64,000 bases of DNA from an uncultured Prevotellaceae bacterium (lineage in GTDB: Bacteria; Bacteroidota; Bacteroidia; Bacteroidales; Bacteroidaceae): positions 62,001-126,000 of the forward strand of contig CAMKSE010000005.1 of NCBI GenBank assembly GCA_946415365.1, given 5' to 3'. A program made the position numbers and the translations under genes. This document shows positions 43,396 through 52,465 of this stretch, piece after piece. Within the stretch, counting starts at the first letter, position 1. Each line of letters starts with the position of its first letter. Under the pieces are notes generated by a model, which saw nothing but the letters and a program-made list of their open reading frames with translations, was not told where the DNA came from and did no database searches.

Positions 43396-43421
43396 AAAGT
43401 CCCTGCAGACGGGACTTTTTT
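43396..43421 (+). terminator. Terminator after tRNA-Met
   Basis: AAAGTCCC, loop TGCAGAC, GGGACTTTTTT. It lies inside the element, so the phage appears to supply the terminator for the tRNA transcript. Confidence 0.8.
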
Positions 43422-43509
43422 CATATCCACCGGGTTTCAACTCGGACACAACTCGGACAAAATTGTTGAACCTGTTGGCGGATCCTCGGGATTTTCGCCA
43501 ACAAAAAAA

Positions 43510-44667
43510 ATGCCCATAGGTGATTTTCTGACAGGTGCTGCGCTGGTGGGATACACACTCCCACAACTTCATACCGGCAAGAGCTGGTATGTCGACTTCT
43601 TTGCTTGGGATCCCGTTTCTGAGCGGATGAAACGGAAGAAGTATATGCTCGACAGGTGTAAGACGGTCAGCGAGCGACGGACTATGGCGTCGCTCCTCAT
43701 CACCAGCATCACGCACCGGTTGCTGAAGGGATGGAACCCGTTTGTCTCGAGTGACAGCACAAGGCACCTGACAGCGTTCGACGATGTGCTGAAGAAATAC
43801 CGCGACTATATCTCCTCCATGGAGGCCAAGGGTACGCTAAAGCAGAAAACGGCCTACGACTATCTCTCAAGAGTTGGAACACTGGAGACCTATATCAGCG
43901 AGTGCCATGTGCGTATCAGTTTTGCCTATCAGTTTGACAGGGGATTCGTCGTAGACTTCCTGGACTACCTGATCATGGATAAGGATGTATCGGCAACGAC
44001 GCGCAACAACTACCGCACGTGGCTGTCGACTGTTGGTACCTGGATGGTGGAACGCAAGTTCATCAGCAGGAATCCCGTAGAGGATGTGCACATGCTGCGC
44101 GAGAGTGAAAAGAAGCGTGATGCGATGTCAAAGTCTGCTCTCACGCGCATGCGCGAATACCTTTATAAAAATAACAAGCATTTCCTGCTGGCTTGCATGA
44201 TGGAATACTATACACTCATCCGTCCGGATGAGATGCGTCACCTCAGGATCGGGAATGTCTCCCTGGAGAGAAAGGAGGTGACGGTACCAGCGGAAGTCGC
44301 CAAGAACCGGAAAGAGCGTACCGTAGGCCTGAACCGGAAGGTCATCCACCTGATGGTGGAACTGAACATCTTCGATGCGCCCTCACAGTACTACATCTTC
44401 GGTGAGAACCTGAAGCCGGGGCCTGAGATGACTTACCTAAACAGCTTCCGCTATGAATGGGGGAAGATGCGTAAGGCGCTCAGGTGGCCTGACAGCTACC
44501 AGTTCTACAGCCTGAAGGATTCCGGCATCCGTGACCTGGCCAATGCACAGGGTGTGGTCGTTGCCCGCGATCAGGCAGGGCATTCCGACGTGGCCGTCAC
44601 AAACAGGTACCTGAAGAAAGGGTCAGTGGTACCGGACAGCGTGAAGACCTTCGAAGGCGACCTATGA
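43510..44667 (+). CDS. Phage tyrosine integrase
   Basis: Start at ATG 43510 gives 385 residues; the frame is open back into the tRNA but that part is not a protein. An Arm-DNA-binding-like segment (about 20-80) and a SAM-like core-binding domain (about 90-190) precede the catalytic domain. There Arg238 lies in LIRPDEMRHL, a Lys near 265-268 fits the beta-hairpin, His358 lies in AGHSDVAVTNRY and the nucleophile is Tyr367. Box II reads YSLKDSGIRDLA, with Lys replacing the usual His and an atypical Arg position, as seen in some Bacteroidetes integrases. It overlaps the convergent tail gene by 6 bases. Confidence 0.85.
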   Translation: MPIGDFLTGAALVGYTLPQLHTGKSWYVDFFAWDPVSERMKRKKYMLDRCKTVSERRTMASLLITSITHRLLKGWNPFVSSDSTRHLTAFDDVLKKYRDYISSMEAKGTLKQKTAYDYLSRVGTLETYISECHVRISFAYQFDRGFVVDFLDYLIMDKDVSATTRNNYRTWLSTVGTWMVERKFISRNPVEDVHMLRESEKKRDAMSKSALTRMREYLYKNNKHFLLACMMEYYTLIRPDEMRHLRIGNVSLERKEVTVPAEVAKNRKERTVGLNRKVIHLMVELNIFDAPSQYYIFGENLKPGPEMTYLNSFRYEWGKMRKALRWPDSYQFYSLKDSGIRDLANAQGVVVARDQAGHSDVAVTNRYLKKGSVVPDSVKTFEGDL

Positions 44668-46416
44668 TATAATCTCGTAGAAATAGCCGGTCATCAGATT
44701 GTCGAGCTTGCCTTCCCTTATGCTTGCCTCTATCTTCTCGCAGGCAAACCGCTTGCCGCTGATAATAAAGACACTGTCGGCATCGGGGATATAGTCCGAA
44801 ATGAACTTGAAGATATGCTTCACCTTGTGAGAGCACCTGAAGCTTAACCTGTGTAGCTGGCCCAGGTAGAAATCGTATCCTGTTAGTTCATTCAGGCTGA
44901 GACTCCATTTGCTGCGGTTGCTGGAAAGCTGCTTCTTGAAGCTATAGTCTGTGAATGCCAGATGTATCTGGTATATACGCTGCCCCCATTCTGAAACGGC
45001 AGCCACGGACTCTGCTCTTCCGTCTAGGAAGGCCACGCTCATTATATCTTCTTTATCCTCCTCGTTTACGATGGACTCGGATCCTTCCACCAGGCTTTGC
45101 AATGTAGGCTTGCTTTCCTGTTCGTTGGAGCCCCAGTTTATGCTCTGTCCGTACGGGTTCGAGACGGAAGGGACGCTGATGTTGAACTTGTGTGCATACG
45201 GACTGACAAGGATGTCGTGCGTATCGTATATAGTACATTCCACGTCTTCCTCTATGTAAGCAGGTGCAATCTTCAGTTTCACGCTCTCTGCGCCCTCGAA
45301 CCTTTTGAGCATGTTGAACGGTGCCACCCGCTTCAGGACGAATGCCCCCTCGCTGACTTCCCAGCCGATATATGTCTCACCGTTCGATTTGTAGATCTTG
45401 TGCATCCTGACTTCCTGCGAGTCACTGCGGAAAGCGTTGAGCATGCCATCGGCATTGTTGTATTCCTGCGTATACTGTGCCTGAGACAAAATCTCCTCAT
45501 CGACGGTTTCGTATCCGGAGCTGTCCATATCGAATTCCACGTTCCTGTTCATGATGCCCTCGGCATCTTCTTCCTCGGAGTACTCAGCCTGGAACTCGCC
45601 CAGTGGCGTTATCGAGGTAACCGGATTCTGTGCGAAGTTGTCGAGCGGAACCAGCCGGAGCGCCCTGTTCCCGCTCTTGATCAGTGTACAGCCGAAGAAA
45701 TTCTGGAATTGTCTGAAGAATTCCTTGACGGTCCAGTGCGGTATCTTCTTCCCAAGGTTACCGTGTGAGGCAGAGACAATATATATACTCCAGCATGCAG
45801 CAGGGAGAATTGACATGTCAATAGTGTATCCCAGCTTGGATGCTATCAGCCTGGCTATGTAAAGCAAGCTCGGACATTCGCTGACGTACGAGCAGCTTCT
45901 GGACATTAGTAACTGCTGGTCGGCAATATTTACCATGGTATTATTGGTGTTGTCCAAGACCGGGAATCCGTAGCCCAGATGGTTTTCGTCTAATAAATCC
46001 AATACAGGTCCAGCGTCCAGATTTTGTGTGAGGTTGAATATAGCTTCGTTTTTTTCCTTAATCAGGTAGTCTATATATGTCCCCTCCTGCTCGCTTGACA
46101 TCTTCAGTGCGGAAACGCCGCACGCCAGCTGAACCTTCACTGCCAGATCCGTCGACTGTACGATGCGAGCCGTGCCTTCCATCAGGAGGGCATTGGAGTT
46201 GTACAGGCGACATGCGTACTCCCTGTATTCCTTCTTTTTCTCCATCTTCTGTATGTTGCCGAAGAACTTGCGGTTCTGAAGGATGGAAAGGGGAATAGAC
46301 ACGTCGAGCGTATAGGAGTCCGAGAGCGTGAAGTACGGATTCTCCTTGGTTATCTTGATCTCCTGTGTACTGTCAGTGATAACCTCTTGGTCATCGAGGA
46401 AAAGTTTTACTGCCAT
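44662..46416 (-). CDS. Phage tail-associated protein (distal tail/hub-like)
   Basis: The 584-residue protein lies directly after the tape measure gene, the usual place of distal tail or hub proteins. It opens MAVKLFLDDQEVITDSTQEI and has FTLSDSYTLDVSIPLSILQN near 30, a residue pattern seen in phage baseplate entry proteins. EFFRQFQNFFGCTLI near 240 precedes a central mixed alpha/beta part. No catalytic motif is seen. The role is inferred from position. The gene pair is separated by only 2 bases. Confidence 0.6.
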   Translation of the reverse strand: MAVKLFLDDQEVITDSTQEIKITKENPYFTLSDSYTLDVSIPLSILQNRKFFGNIQKMEKKKEYREYACRLYNSNALLMEGTARIVQSTDLAVKVQLACGVSALKMSSEQEGTYIDYLIKEKNEAIFNLTQNLDAGPVLDLLDENHLGYGFPVLDNTNNTMVNIADQQLLMSRSCSYVSECPSLLYIARLIASKLGYTIDMSILPAACWSIYIVSASHGNLGKKIPHWTVKEFFRQFQNFFGCTLIKSGNRALRLVPLDNFAQNPVTSITPLGEFQAEYSEEEDAEGIMNRNVEFDMDSSGYETVDEEILSQAQYTQEYNNADGMLNAFRSDSQEVRMHKIYKSNGETYIGWEVSEGAFVLKRVAPFNMLKRFEGAESVKLKIAPAYIEEDVECTIYDTHDILVSPYAHKFNISVPSVSNPYGQSINWGSNEQESKPTLQSLVEGSESIVNEEDKEDIMSVAFLDGRAESVAAVSEWGQRIYQIHLAFTDYSFKKQLSSNRSKWSLSLNELTGYDFYLGQLHRLSFRCSHKVKHIFKFISDYIPDADSVFIISGKRFACEKIEASIREGKLDNLMTGYFYEIIS

Positions 46417-46418
46417 GA

Positions 46419-49400
46419 CTATTTATTTTTGAGCATTCTGTTAAGACGTTCCTGCTGGGCGTTCAGGCCGTCCGTGCCTGTCAGCACCACTTTCGCATCG
46501 ATGGGATACTGCAGCCTTGCAAGCAGCAGCTCCGTTGCCTCGCGATGGGCTTCCACGGCCTCGCGCAGTTCCTCGTTGTCGGTCTGGACGTTGACGATGG
46601 GTGTGATCATCTGTGTGGTACCAGCAGCGCCCATGGAGCGCGACACGTCCTGTGCGGTCAGGCTCCCGACGGTATTGTTGCGCTGTGCCTGGTCGAGGAA
46701 GTTCAGGAACGGCAGCACGTTCGGGTTGTTGACGGCCTGATGGTTGGCGACGAACTCGCCTTCATGAACCACTCCGGCCTCCTTCTGATATCGCTTGCCT
46801 CCGGTGAAACCGCCACCATAGTAGCCCATTTCTTCGGTTTCATGCTGTTTCTTTATGGTAGCTACTTGGAGCATGCCGGCAGCCACTGCAGCAGCTGCTG
46901 CAATTGGTGCCAAAACGGTTCCAATAATAGGAATAGCGGCAGCAGACGAATAGGCGTTGATGGCACTCATTGCCGTACTGGCCAGTGCCTGAGCAATCTC
47001 TATCTTCATGGCCCGTTTGTTGGCCTTTGACTTGATGGCAGCAATCTCCTTCTGCTTTTTCTCTTCGAGTTTCTTACGTTTTCGCTCGTTGTTACCTGCT
47101 GCCTCAATCTGTTTGTCGTAGTTCTTTTCTACGACGGCTACCTCATAGTCAGAGCATGCCTTGGCATAGTTGCTGATTCCACCCAGAACGGCTGAAACCG
47201 ATTGGTACATTACCTGGTACTTCTGCTGAACCTGCTCGATGAACTCAGAGAGGTTCTGAGCCTTGGCTGCAAGATACTCGGCATGAGTCAGCTTGTCTTG
47301 CTCATAGAGCTGTTTCAGCATTGTGTTTGTATTCAGATAGTTTGTCAGATCGCCTGTCCATGGATTGCTGGCATTAGCATCGCCTGCCTTTTCGCGTGCG
47401 ACGGCCAGACCATTGTTCACCTTCTCTGTGAACTGATCCTTTGTAGCCTGTGCAGGGTTCTGGGCATACTTTGCCTCGATGGCCAACTTTGCCTGCTGGT
47501 AGTCCTCTTCCGCCAGCAGTTTCTTGTCGTAGAGTTCCTGCAGGGCATTCAGTTCAATGTCACGCTGCATGTCATTGGTCTGATGGAGGTAATCGGTGCG
47601 GATCTTTAGCAGACGTTCCTCGATGTCGCGCCGGGTCTCTTCCTGATGTTCTCTTTCACGGTCCTGAAGTTCCCACTCCAGTTCCATCTGTTCCAGAGAT
47701 CCGTTGATTGCCTGGTTTTTCTTCCACTGAAGGAAGGCCATTTCCTCTTGGAAGAGCATCTCGTTAAGCGCCTGCTCGTTATGATAGGCTGCAAACCTCT
47801 CATCATGGAAACTGGCCTCCAGCATCGCCATCTTCTGGCGGTGTTCACGCTCTTTCTCCTTCAGGGTCAGTTTGCGCTGCTCTTCATCACCCTTCAACTG
47901 TAGCCTTTTCTCTTCAGCATCGAGGTGTAGCCACTCGGTACTGTCTTCCTTGAAGAGTTTCTTCCGCTCAGCAATGCCCTCCAGCTGGATCTGTTTCCGT
48001 TTAGCGAGGTATTCGCGGTAGTTCGACAGGCCGAGGGCATAACTGACGGCTTCCTCGGCCAGACGGTTCTCCATCTCTGCTTTTAGCAGACGACTCTGCT
48101 CCTGCAGGGCCTTGCGCTCCTCGGCCTCCTGCTTCTTTCGTTCTGTCTCCTGTTTCTTTTTCTCTTCATCAGAGACATAGTCTCCGGCAGGAGTAGACGG
48201 TTCCGGTGTCGATGGCGCAGGGACAGGTGAGGTGATTTTCTTTGTGACGAGCTCGTTGGCTTTCTTGTTCTTCTCCAGAACGGTGTCGATGTACTTCTCC
48301 TCTGCTTCCACCACCTTTGTCTCAGACTTGACGTCGGCCAGCCGCTGCTCGTGTATCCTCTGCTGGCGGTCGCTCTCCTCTGCAGATTTTGTCTTGTGCT
48401 GCTTCTTGACGACACTTCCGTTCTCATATACCATCTCCTCCGTCACCTGCTGCTGCGTGTCACGGTAGGCCTGCACGGCCTTCAATGAGTTCTCGATGCG
48501 GTTTTGCTTGAAGTTCAGTTCCATCTTCTTGCGGTTGATCTCCACTTTCTTCTGGTAGATGGCTTCAGCCAGAGCTGCGTCGTTCAGGTCCCGGATGTAT
48601 TGCTTGATGGCTTCTGAGTTGTCGTTATAGAGTTTCCCCTCGTTGGTGATGGCAGCGTGATATTCAGGAACGATGCTCTGCAGTCTATTGATGGCAGAAC
48701 GCCTTTCATCAATGGTATAGGCGTTCGAGTGGATGATACGTGACAGCTGCTCCACCTTTGTCTTCTGCTCGGCAATGGACTCGCTGACCTTCTTGTTCAG
48801 GTCTTTCTCCAGTTCCTGCTGGGCACGCATCTCCTTCACCTGCTGCAGGCTGTTCTTAACGGCCTCGCTGTGGCTCTTCCAAGCCCTGACCGCACCATAG
48901 ATGGCGACGGCAGCCGTCAGGACAACAGTTATCAGGGCCGTCCAGACGTTAGTCATCTGCAGGCGCTTCATGTCAACCATGGCGCCGTTCAGCCTGACGT
49001 GGTTGGCTGTCACGGCAGCTATGATGATACGCCAAGCCATATACGCCTGCTGCAAGGTGTTCACCACGAAGGCATGGCCTTTCTTGATGGCTATGGATAC
49101 CGTCTCCACGGCATTGGAAGCCTTCATGGCAATCGTGTTGGCATTCCAGATGACTGTCAGTGTGATGATATATCCTCCGAGAACCGTCAGGCTCTTCCAG
49201 TGGTCATAGACGAAGCCGGTCAACACGCTCAATGTCTTGGCCAGCATGGAGGCCCCGGTAATTGTGTATCGGACTAGAGGCAACAGCCGCTCGCCCAGTT
49301 CCACGGACATCTCCTTGAACTGTTTCTTGCATTTATCGAGCCGAGCCTGTACGGTGGTGTTCATGGTGTTGAACTCACCCTGCACGCTCGTGGCCTTCTC

Positions 49401-50684
49401 GTAGGCCTCGGTGGCGCGTGCCTGGTGCTTGCGCACGTCATCGATCTTATCGGCCAAAGTTGACAGGACGCCGACTGCACGCGAGCCATCCAGCCCCATG
49501 TCATCGAGCATCTTCATCATGTTCTGCGGGTCTGCTGCCTTCAGACTGTCGGCCAGTGCAAGGATGGCAGCATTGGCATCCTTACGGAGCAGGTCGGAGA
49601 ATTCCTTGACGTCCTTTCCGGCAATCTTGGCGAACTTGTCCGTGTCGGTCTGCATCTTCGTGAGCATATTACCGAAGGCAGTGGCGGCCATCTCATCCTT
49701 CAGCAGGTTCTCATCCATGACAGTACCGAATCCCATGATCTGAGCCTGTGTCAGGCCTATCTGTTTGCCGAAGCCTGCCACGCGGGCGGTGAAGTCCACC
49801 AGGTATCCTGCCTGTGCGCTACTGTTCTGTGCCAGTTCGTTAAGAGCAGAGCCTGTGGAGAGCATAGCCCCCTTCAGACCTTTCTTGTCATCCTCGCCGA
49901 AGGCCATGGCCAGTTTGCCGATTTTGTCCACGGCGCCATCGCCAAGGTCATCCCCAAGAGCAACACCTATCATGTCTGCTGCCTCGATGAATTCCATGAT
50001 ATCCTTCTTCGACTGCAGGCCGAGGCGACCGGCACTGCCTGCCAGCCGGTTCAGCTGCTCGCGGCTGGAGCGGGTATCCATCTTCTTCAGCTCCTCGTTC
50101 AGGTCGCGCACCTGGTCGGCCGTCATGCCAGTGTATTTCCGCACGTCGGCCATCTCCTCCTCCATGGTGGCGTAGTCCTCCACGGACTTGCGGATGGTCG
50201 TGGAGATGCCGGAGATGCTCTGCACGAGGACGAAGATGCCGCCCCAGCTGTCATTCAGGAACTTGAAGAACTTGCTCAGGGCTGGCTGTGAGGCCTTCGA
50301 CTCATTCTTGATCTTAACAAGTTCCGTGTTGGCCTCCTTCAGGGCGGCTGTCAGTGTCTTCCATTCTTCGCTGCCACGTTTTATGTTGCCGCTGTTCAGC
50401 AGTTCGTTGATGTCCCTGATGGTTTTCCTGAGTTGTTTCGGACTTGCGTCAGACATGTTTCGGATAGCCTTGTTGACGGTATTCATGCGGTTCTCCATCA
50501 TCTCCAGCTGCTTGACGTTCTTGTTGATCTCCTTCTCGAGACTCTTGAACTGCTTGGAGTCCGGAGTGAAAGAGGACTGTTTCTTCCTCAGGTCGGCGAT
50601 CTTCTTCTCAAGTAAGTCGATCTCTTTCTTTGCCTGCTCAGTGTTGAGCCGGACAACGGTCTCGTATCTTTCTGTCTTTGCCAT
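46419..50684 (-). CDS. Phage tail tape measure protein
   Basis: From ATG 50684 (MAKTERYETVV) the protein has 1421 residues. A coiled coil (about 15-130) is followed by the TP901-type tape-measure core: MEEEMADVRKYTGMTADQVR, then NRLAGSAGRLGLQSKKDIM, SSAQAGYLVDFTARVAGFG and MGLDGSRAVGVLSTLADKI. Hydrophobic segments lie in the middle (near 500-610). There is a long Glu/Lys/Arg/Gln-rich coiled coil (about 640-1180) and Ala-rich helices (about 1255-1300). Its length sets tail length in siphoviruses and myoviruses, suggesting a tail of roughly 200 nm at 1.5 Angstrom per residue. Earlier in-frame codons lie upstream of the predicted transcription start. Confidence 0.88.
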   Translation of the reverse strand: MAKTERYETVVRLNTEQAKKEIDLLEKKIADLRKKQSSFTPDSKQFKSLEKEINKNVKQLEMMENRMNTVNKAIRNMSDASPKQLRKTIRDINELLNSGNIKRGSEEWKTLTAALKEANTELVKIKNESKASQPALSKFFKFLNDSWGGIFVLVQSISGISTTIRKSVEDYATMEEEMADVRKYTGMTADQVRDLNEELKKMDTRSSREQLNRLAGSAGRLGLQSKKDIMEFIEAADMIGVALGDDLGDGAVDKIGKLAMAFGEDDKKGLKGAMLSTGSALNELAQNSSAQAGYLVDFTARVAGFGKQIGLTQAQIMGFGTVMDENLLKDEMAATAFGNMLTKMQTDTDKFAKIAGKDVKEFSDLLRKDANAAILALADSLKAADPQNMMKMLDDMGLDGSRAVGVLSTLADKIDDVRKHQARATEAYEKATSVQGEFNTMNTTVQARLDKCKKQFKEMSVELGERLLPLVRYTITGASMLAKTLSVLTGFVYDHWKSLTVLGGYIITLTVIWNANTIAMKASNAVETVSIAIKKGHAFVVNTLQQAYMAWRIIIAAVTANHVRLNGAMVDMKRLQMTNVWTALITVVLTAAVAIYGAVRAWKSHSEAVKNSLQQVKEMRAQQELEKDLNKKVSESIAEQKTKVEQLSRIIHSNAYTIDERRSAINRLQSIVPEYHAAITNEGKLYNDNSEAIKQYIRDLNDAALAEAIYQKKVEINRKKMELNFKQNRIENSLKAVQAYRDTQQQVTEEMVYENGSVVKKQHKTKSAEESDRQQRIHEQRLADVKSETKVVEAEEKYIDTVLEKNKKANELVTKKITSPVPAPSTPEPSTPAGDYVSDEEKKKQETERKKQEAEERKALQEQSRLLKAEMENRLAEEAVSYALGLSNYREYLAKRKQIQLEGIAERKKLFKEDSTEWLHLDAEEKRLQLKGDEEQRKLTLKEKEREHRQKMAMLEASFHDERFAAYHNEQALNEMLFQEEMAFLQWKKNQAINGSLEQMELEWELQDREREHQEETRRDIEERLLKIRTDYLHQTNDMQRDIELNALQELYDKKLLAEEDYQQAKLAIEAKYAQNPAQATKDQFTEKVNNGLAVAREKAGDANASNPWTGDLTNYLNTNTMLKQLYEQDKLTHAEYLAAKAQNLSEFIEQVQQKYQVMYQSVSAVLGGISNYAKACSDYEVAVVEKNYDKQIEAAGNNERKRKKLEEKKQKEIAAIKSKANKRAMKIEIAQALASTAMSAINAYSSAAAIPIIGTVLAPIAAAAAVAAGMLQVATIKKQHETEEMGYYGGGFTGGKRYQKEAGVVHEGEFVANHQAVNNPNVLPFLNFLDQAQRNNTVGSLTAQDVSRSMGAAGTTQMITPIVNVQTDNEELREAVEAHREATELLLARLQYPIDAKVVLTGTDGLNAQQERLNRMLKNK

Positions 50685-50691
50685 AAAAAAA

Positions 50692-50724
50692 CGGTATATT
50701 TGCAATTATGCTGCAAATATACCG
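50692..50724. promoter_or_regulatory. 13-bp inverted repeat carrying divergent -7 elements
   Basis: CGGTATATTTGCA, 7-base spacer, TGCAAATATACCG: perfect arms. Each arm contains TATATTTG reading outward. The minus-strand copy lies 29 bases before the tape measure ATG. It could be an operator-promoter. Confidence 0.7.
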
Positions 50725-50747
50725 CTTATGGCTGTCTCGCAAAAATA

Positions 50748-50993
50748 CTATGTTATGCTGGCAATCCAGACCACGAAGGCAACGAAGAGTGCTATCAGGA
50801 TAACTGTTACTATGCGCTCTGTCCATGTCATCGGACCGGCTTCTTTTTTGAACTCCTTCCACGGCATGGTCTTTGTATGATCTGCCGTGCCGAGACTCCT
50901 AGCGGCAGATTCTACTCCCGTCCAGATCAGTACTCCTATGAGTATCAGACCTAACAGAAGTCCAGCTACAGGGGAAAAGAAGAATGCCATCAT
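50748..50993 (-). CDS. Small phage membrane protein
   Basis: The 81-residue protein has a membrane segment at each end (FSPVAGLLLGLILIGVLIW and IVTVILIALFVAFVVWI) joined by a polar loop with MPWKEFKKEAGPMTWTERI. It is too hydrophobic to be soluble. It lies between the spanin-like gene and the tape measure gene, with its own -7 element and a terminator upstream. It could be a second holin, antiholin or superinfection-exclusion protein; none can be chosen from sequence. Confidence 0.6.
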   Translation of the reverse strand: MMAFFFSPVAGLLLGLILIGVLIWTGVESAARSLGTADHTKTMPWKEFKKEAGPMTWTERIVTVILIALFVAFVVWIASIT

Positions 50994-51015
50994 AACTATA
51001 TCCTTTCTTTTGCTG

Positions 51016-51023
51016 CAAATATA
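51016..51023 (-). promoter_or_regulatory. -7 element for the small membrane protein gene
   Basis: Reverse strand TATATTTG followed by GCAGCA, 22 bases before the start. The GCAAATATA core also occurs in the tape measure promoter palindrome. Confidence 0.55.
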
Positions 51024-51087
51024 CGAAAAATATCCGAAAGTTGCAAACTTTTAACGCAAAAATAATATTAAAAAGGTGAAAATAATA

Positions 51088-51112
51088 AAGCCCGGGGCTA
51101 TTTCTCGGGCTT
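51088..51112 (-). terminator. Terminator at the end of the lysis cassette
   Basis: AAGCCCG, 11-base loop, CGGGCTT, then TATTATTTT on the minus strand. The stem overlaps the spanin-like stop codon. Confidence 0.65.
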
Positions 51113-51670
51113 GACGTAGGTGTTATACCGGATGGTGGAGTGGGGGTTGAAGTTCGCGACTTTCACCTTGTAACCTTTCACGCCCCACCGCCACCAGAGG
51201 AAACGGTGCTTGAACTCGTGGTAGACGACTGTCGCCAGCGAGTCCCTGATGTTGTAATAGAAGGTGGAGTCACTGAGCCTGAACTGCAGGCGGCTCCAGT
51301 CGTCTTCATAGCTGAACACCCTGTCACTGCTGACGGACTCGGCCCTGGCGGTATCCTTCGTCTCCGTCACGGTGGTCTGTACGGCATCCAGTTGCTTCAG
51401 CTTCAGGCCGAGGTCCCTGATCAGCTGCTCATCGATGACGTGCTGCTCGCGAAGTGCGCTGAGCTCAGCTATGATGACCGGTGACGTGGCCACCTCGAGC
51501 AGCGTGTCGTGTATCAGCACGGTGTCGCGCTCCAGGGGGACGTATATCTGTGCATGTGCCAGCTGCTGCTTCAGCTCCCTGATCTCCTTCTTATAACTGT
51601 TGTCACGGAACTGTGAATAGAGTATCATGACAATCCCTGTGACTGCCAGGAAACAGATTTTCCATTTCAT
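51098..51670 (-). CDS. Spanin-like protein (Rz-type, DUF6549-like)
   Basis: The 190-residue protein has an N-terminal signal anchor (MKWKICFLAVTGIVMILYSQF) and a helical coiled-coil-like stretch (KKEIRELKQQLAHAQ), then a beta-rich C-terminal part with KHRFLWWRWGVKGYKVKVAN. The topology and position after holin and lysozyme match an inner-membrane spanin or Rz analogue; similar Bacteroides phage proteins are grouped as DUF6549. The lysis role is inference. It overlaps the lysozyme stop by 4 bases (ATGA). Confidence 0.6.
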   Translation of the reverse strand: MKWKICFLAVTGIVMILYSQFRDNSYKKEIRELKQQLAHAQIYVPLERDTVLIHDTLLEVATSPVIIAELSALREQHVIDEQLIRDLGLKLKQLDAVQTTVTETKDTARAESVSSDRVFSYEDDWSRLQFRLSDSTFYYNIRDSLATVVYHEFKHRFLWWRWGVKGYKVKVANFNPHSTIRYNTYVKPEK

Positions 51671-52143
51671 ACCTTAATAATCCTATTGTTGTTAACCTTA
51701 TATCTTTCATAGCCGATGAAGAGGTTGGCTTCCGCCACGCGGCGCTTCATGAGTCCAGGTAAAGGACGTCCTGAGGCTTTATCCCATCTGATCAACTGAT
51801 CAGTGATCTCTTCATCTTTCGCATCCTCGAGTATGCGCTTATACATTGTGGAACCCCTGAAGGCCCCGCTTCCGAGGTTGAAGATCCAGCTCACGAGCGC
51901 GTCGAACTGTTCCTGCCGGAAGTTGATCCCCATGCCGTTAAGCAGGCGCTCGATGGGCGCGATATCCTCTACCAACAGGTCTTCGGCCTCTGCGAGAGTG
52001 ATATGCTGTCCCATCTTCACGCCTTTTGTATGACCCCATCCGATGGTGGGTACTTTCGCCGGACATAGGTAGGCGTCGAGCCTGAGGCCTTCAGCCTCCT
52101 TGATCAGGTTCTTACCCTTGTTGCTGGTCTTCATCAACTTCAT
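51667..52143 (-). CDS. Phage lysozyme (GH24 endolysin)
   Basis: From ATG 52143 the enzyme has 158 residues and the GH24 lysozyme pattern: Glu18 in KEAEGLRLDAY, then Cys27 where T4 lysozyme has Asp20, then Thr33 in PTIGWGHTKG. The spacing Glu-8-Cys-5-Thr is kept. The Cys variant is known in GH24 endolysins. It cleaves MurNAc-GlcNAc bonds. There is no signal or SAR sequence, so it needs a holin. A strong AGGAGGAG lies 4 bases before this ATG, deciding it over earlier in-frame codons. The start lies inside the holin gene end (32-base overlap). Confidence 0.88.
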   Translation of the reverse strand: MKLMKTSNKGKNLIKEAEGLRLDAYLCPAKVPTIGWGHTKGVKMGQHITLAEAEDLLVEDIAPIERLLNGMGINFRQEQFDALVSWIFNLGSGAFRGSTMYKRILEDAKDEEITDQLIRWDKASGRPLPGLMKRRVAEANLFIGYERYKVNNNRIIKV

Positions 52144-52405
52144 GATACTCCTCCTTTCTGACTCTAGCCTGTAATTCATCGAAACGACTCTCCATCCTTC
52201 TGCTGATGGAATTGATCTTGTTGACCGCATAGATACCGATACCGAACAGTCCGAGTGCTGCAGACAGAGCCTCGCCGATGTATGTCAGCGGACCGGGACC
52301 GATATCTTCGGTCATGAAAAACGACACGAAGGCCATGACGATCGATGATATGATCAGAGCGACGGCCGAGGTGTAGTGGATCCAGTCTTTTGTATTTTCT
52401 TTCAT
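52112..52405 (-). CDS. Putative holin
   Basis: From ATG 52405 the protein has 97 residues with two membrane segments (SAVALIISSIVMAFVSFF and ALSAALGLFGIGIYAV). A highly charged C-terminal tail with ESRFDELQARVRKEE follows. Size, topology and position just upstream of the lysozyme fit a class II-type holin. An AAAGGA precedes this Met, and the -7 element at 52427-52434 excludes the upstream TTG. Confidence 0.68.
   Translation of the reverse strand: MKENTKDWIHYTSAVALIISSIVMAFVSFFMTEDIGPGPLTYIGEALSAALGLFGIGIYAVNKINSISRRMESRFDELQARVRKEEYHEVDEDQQQG
52148..52155 (-). promoter_or_regulatory. Strong Shine-Dalgarno for the lysozyme
   Basis: AGGAGGAG, 4 bases before ATG 52143. Unusual because Bacteroidetes genes rarely carry a good Shine-Dalgarno; it sits within the holin coding sequence. 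Confidence 0.75.
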
Positions 52406-52426
52406 ATCCTTTGATATTTGCTTTTG

Positions 52427-52434
52427 CAAAAGTA
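52427..52434 (-). promoter_or_regulatory. -7 element of the lysis cassette
   Basis: Reverse strand TACTTTTG, between the RT stop at 52466 and the holin start. It implies lysis genes are not dependent on DGR transcription. Confidence 0.6.
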
Positions 52435-52465
52435 GAAAGAAAATACTGGCTGTAAAAATACGGTG

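Noticed and set aside
43315..43509. N-terminal extension of the integrase through the tRNA
   Set aside because: It would translate the tRNA and its terminator; the integrase similarity begins after the ATG at 43510.
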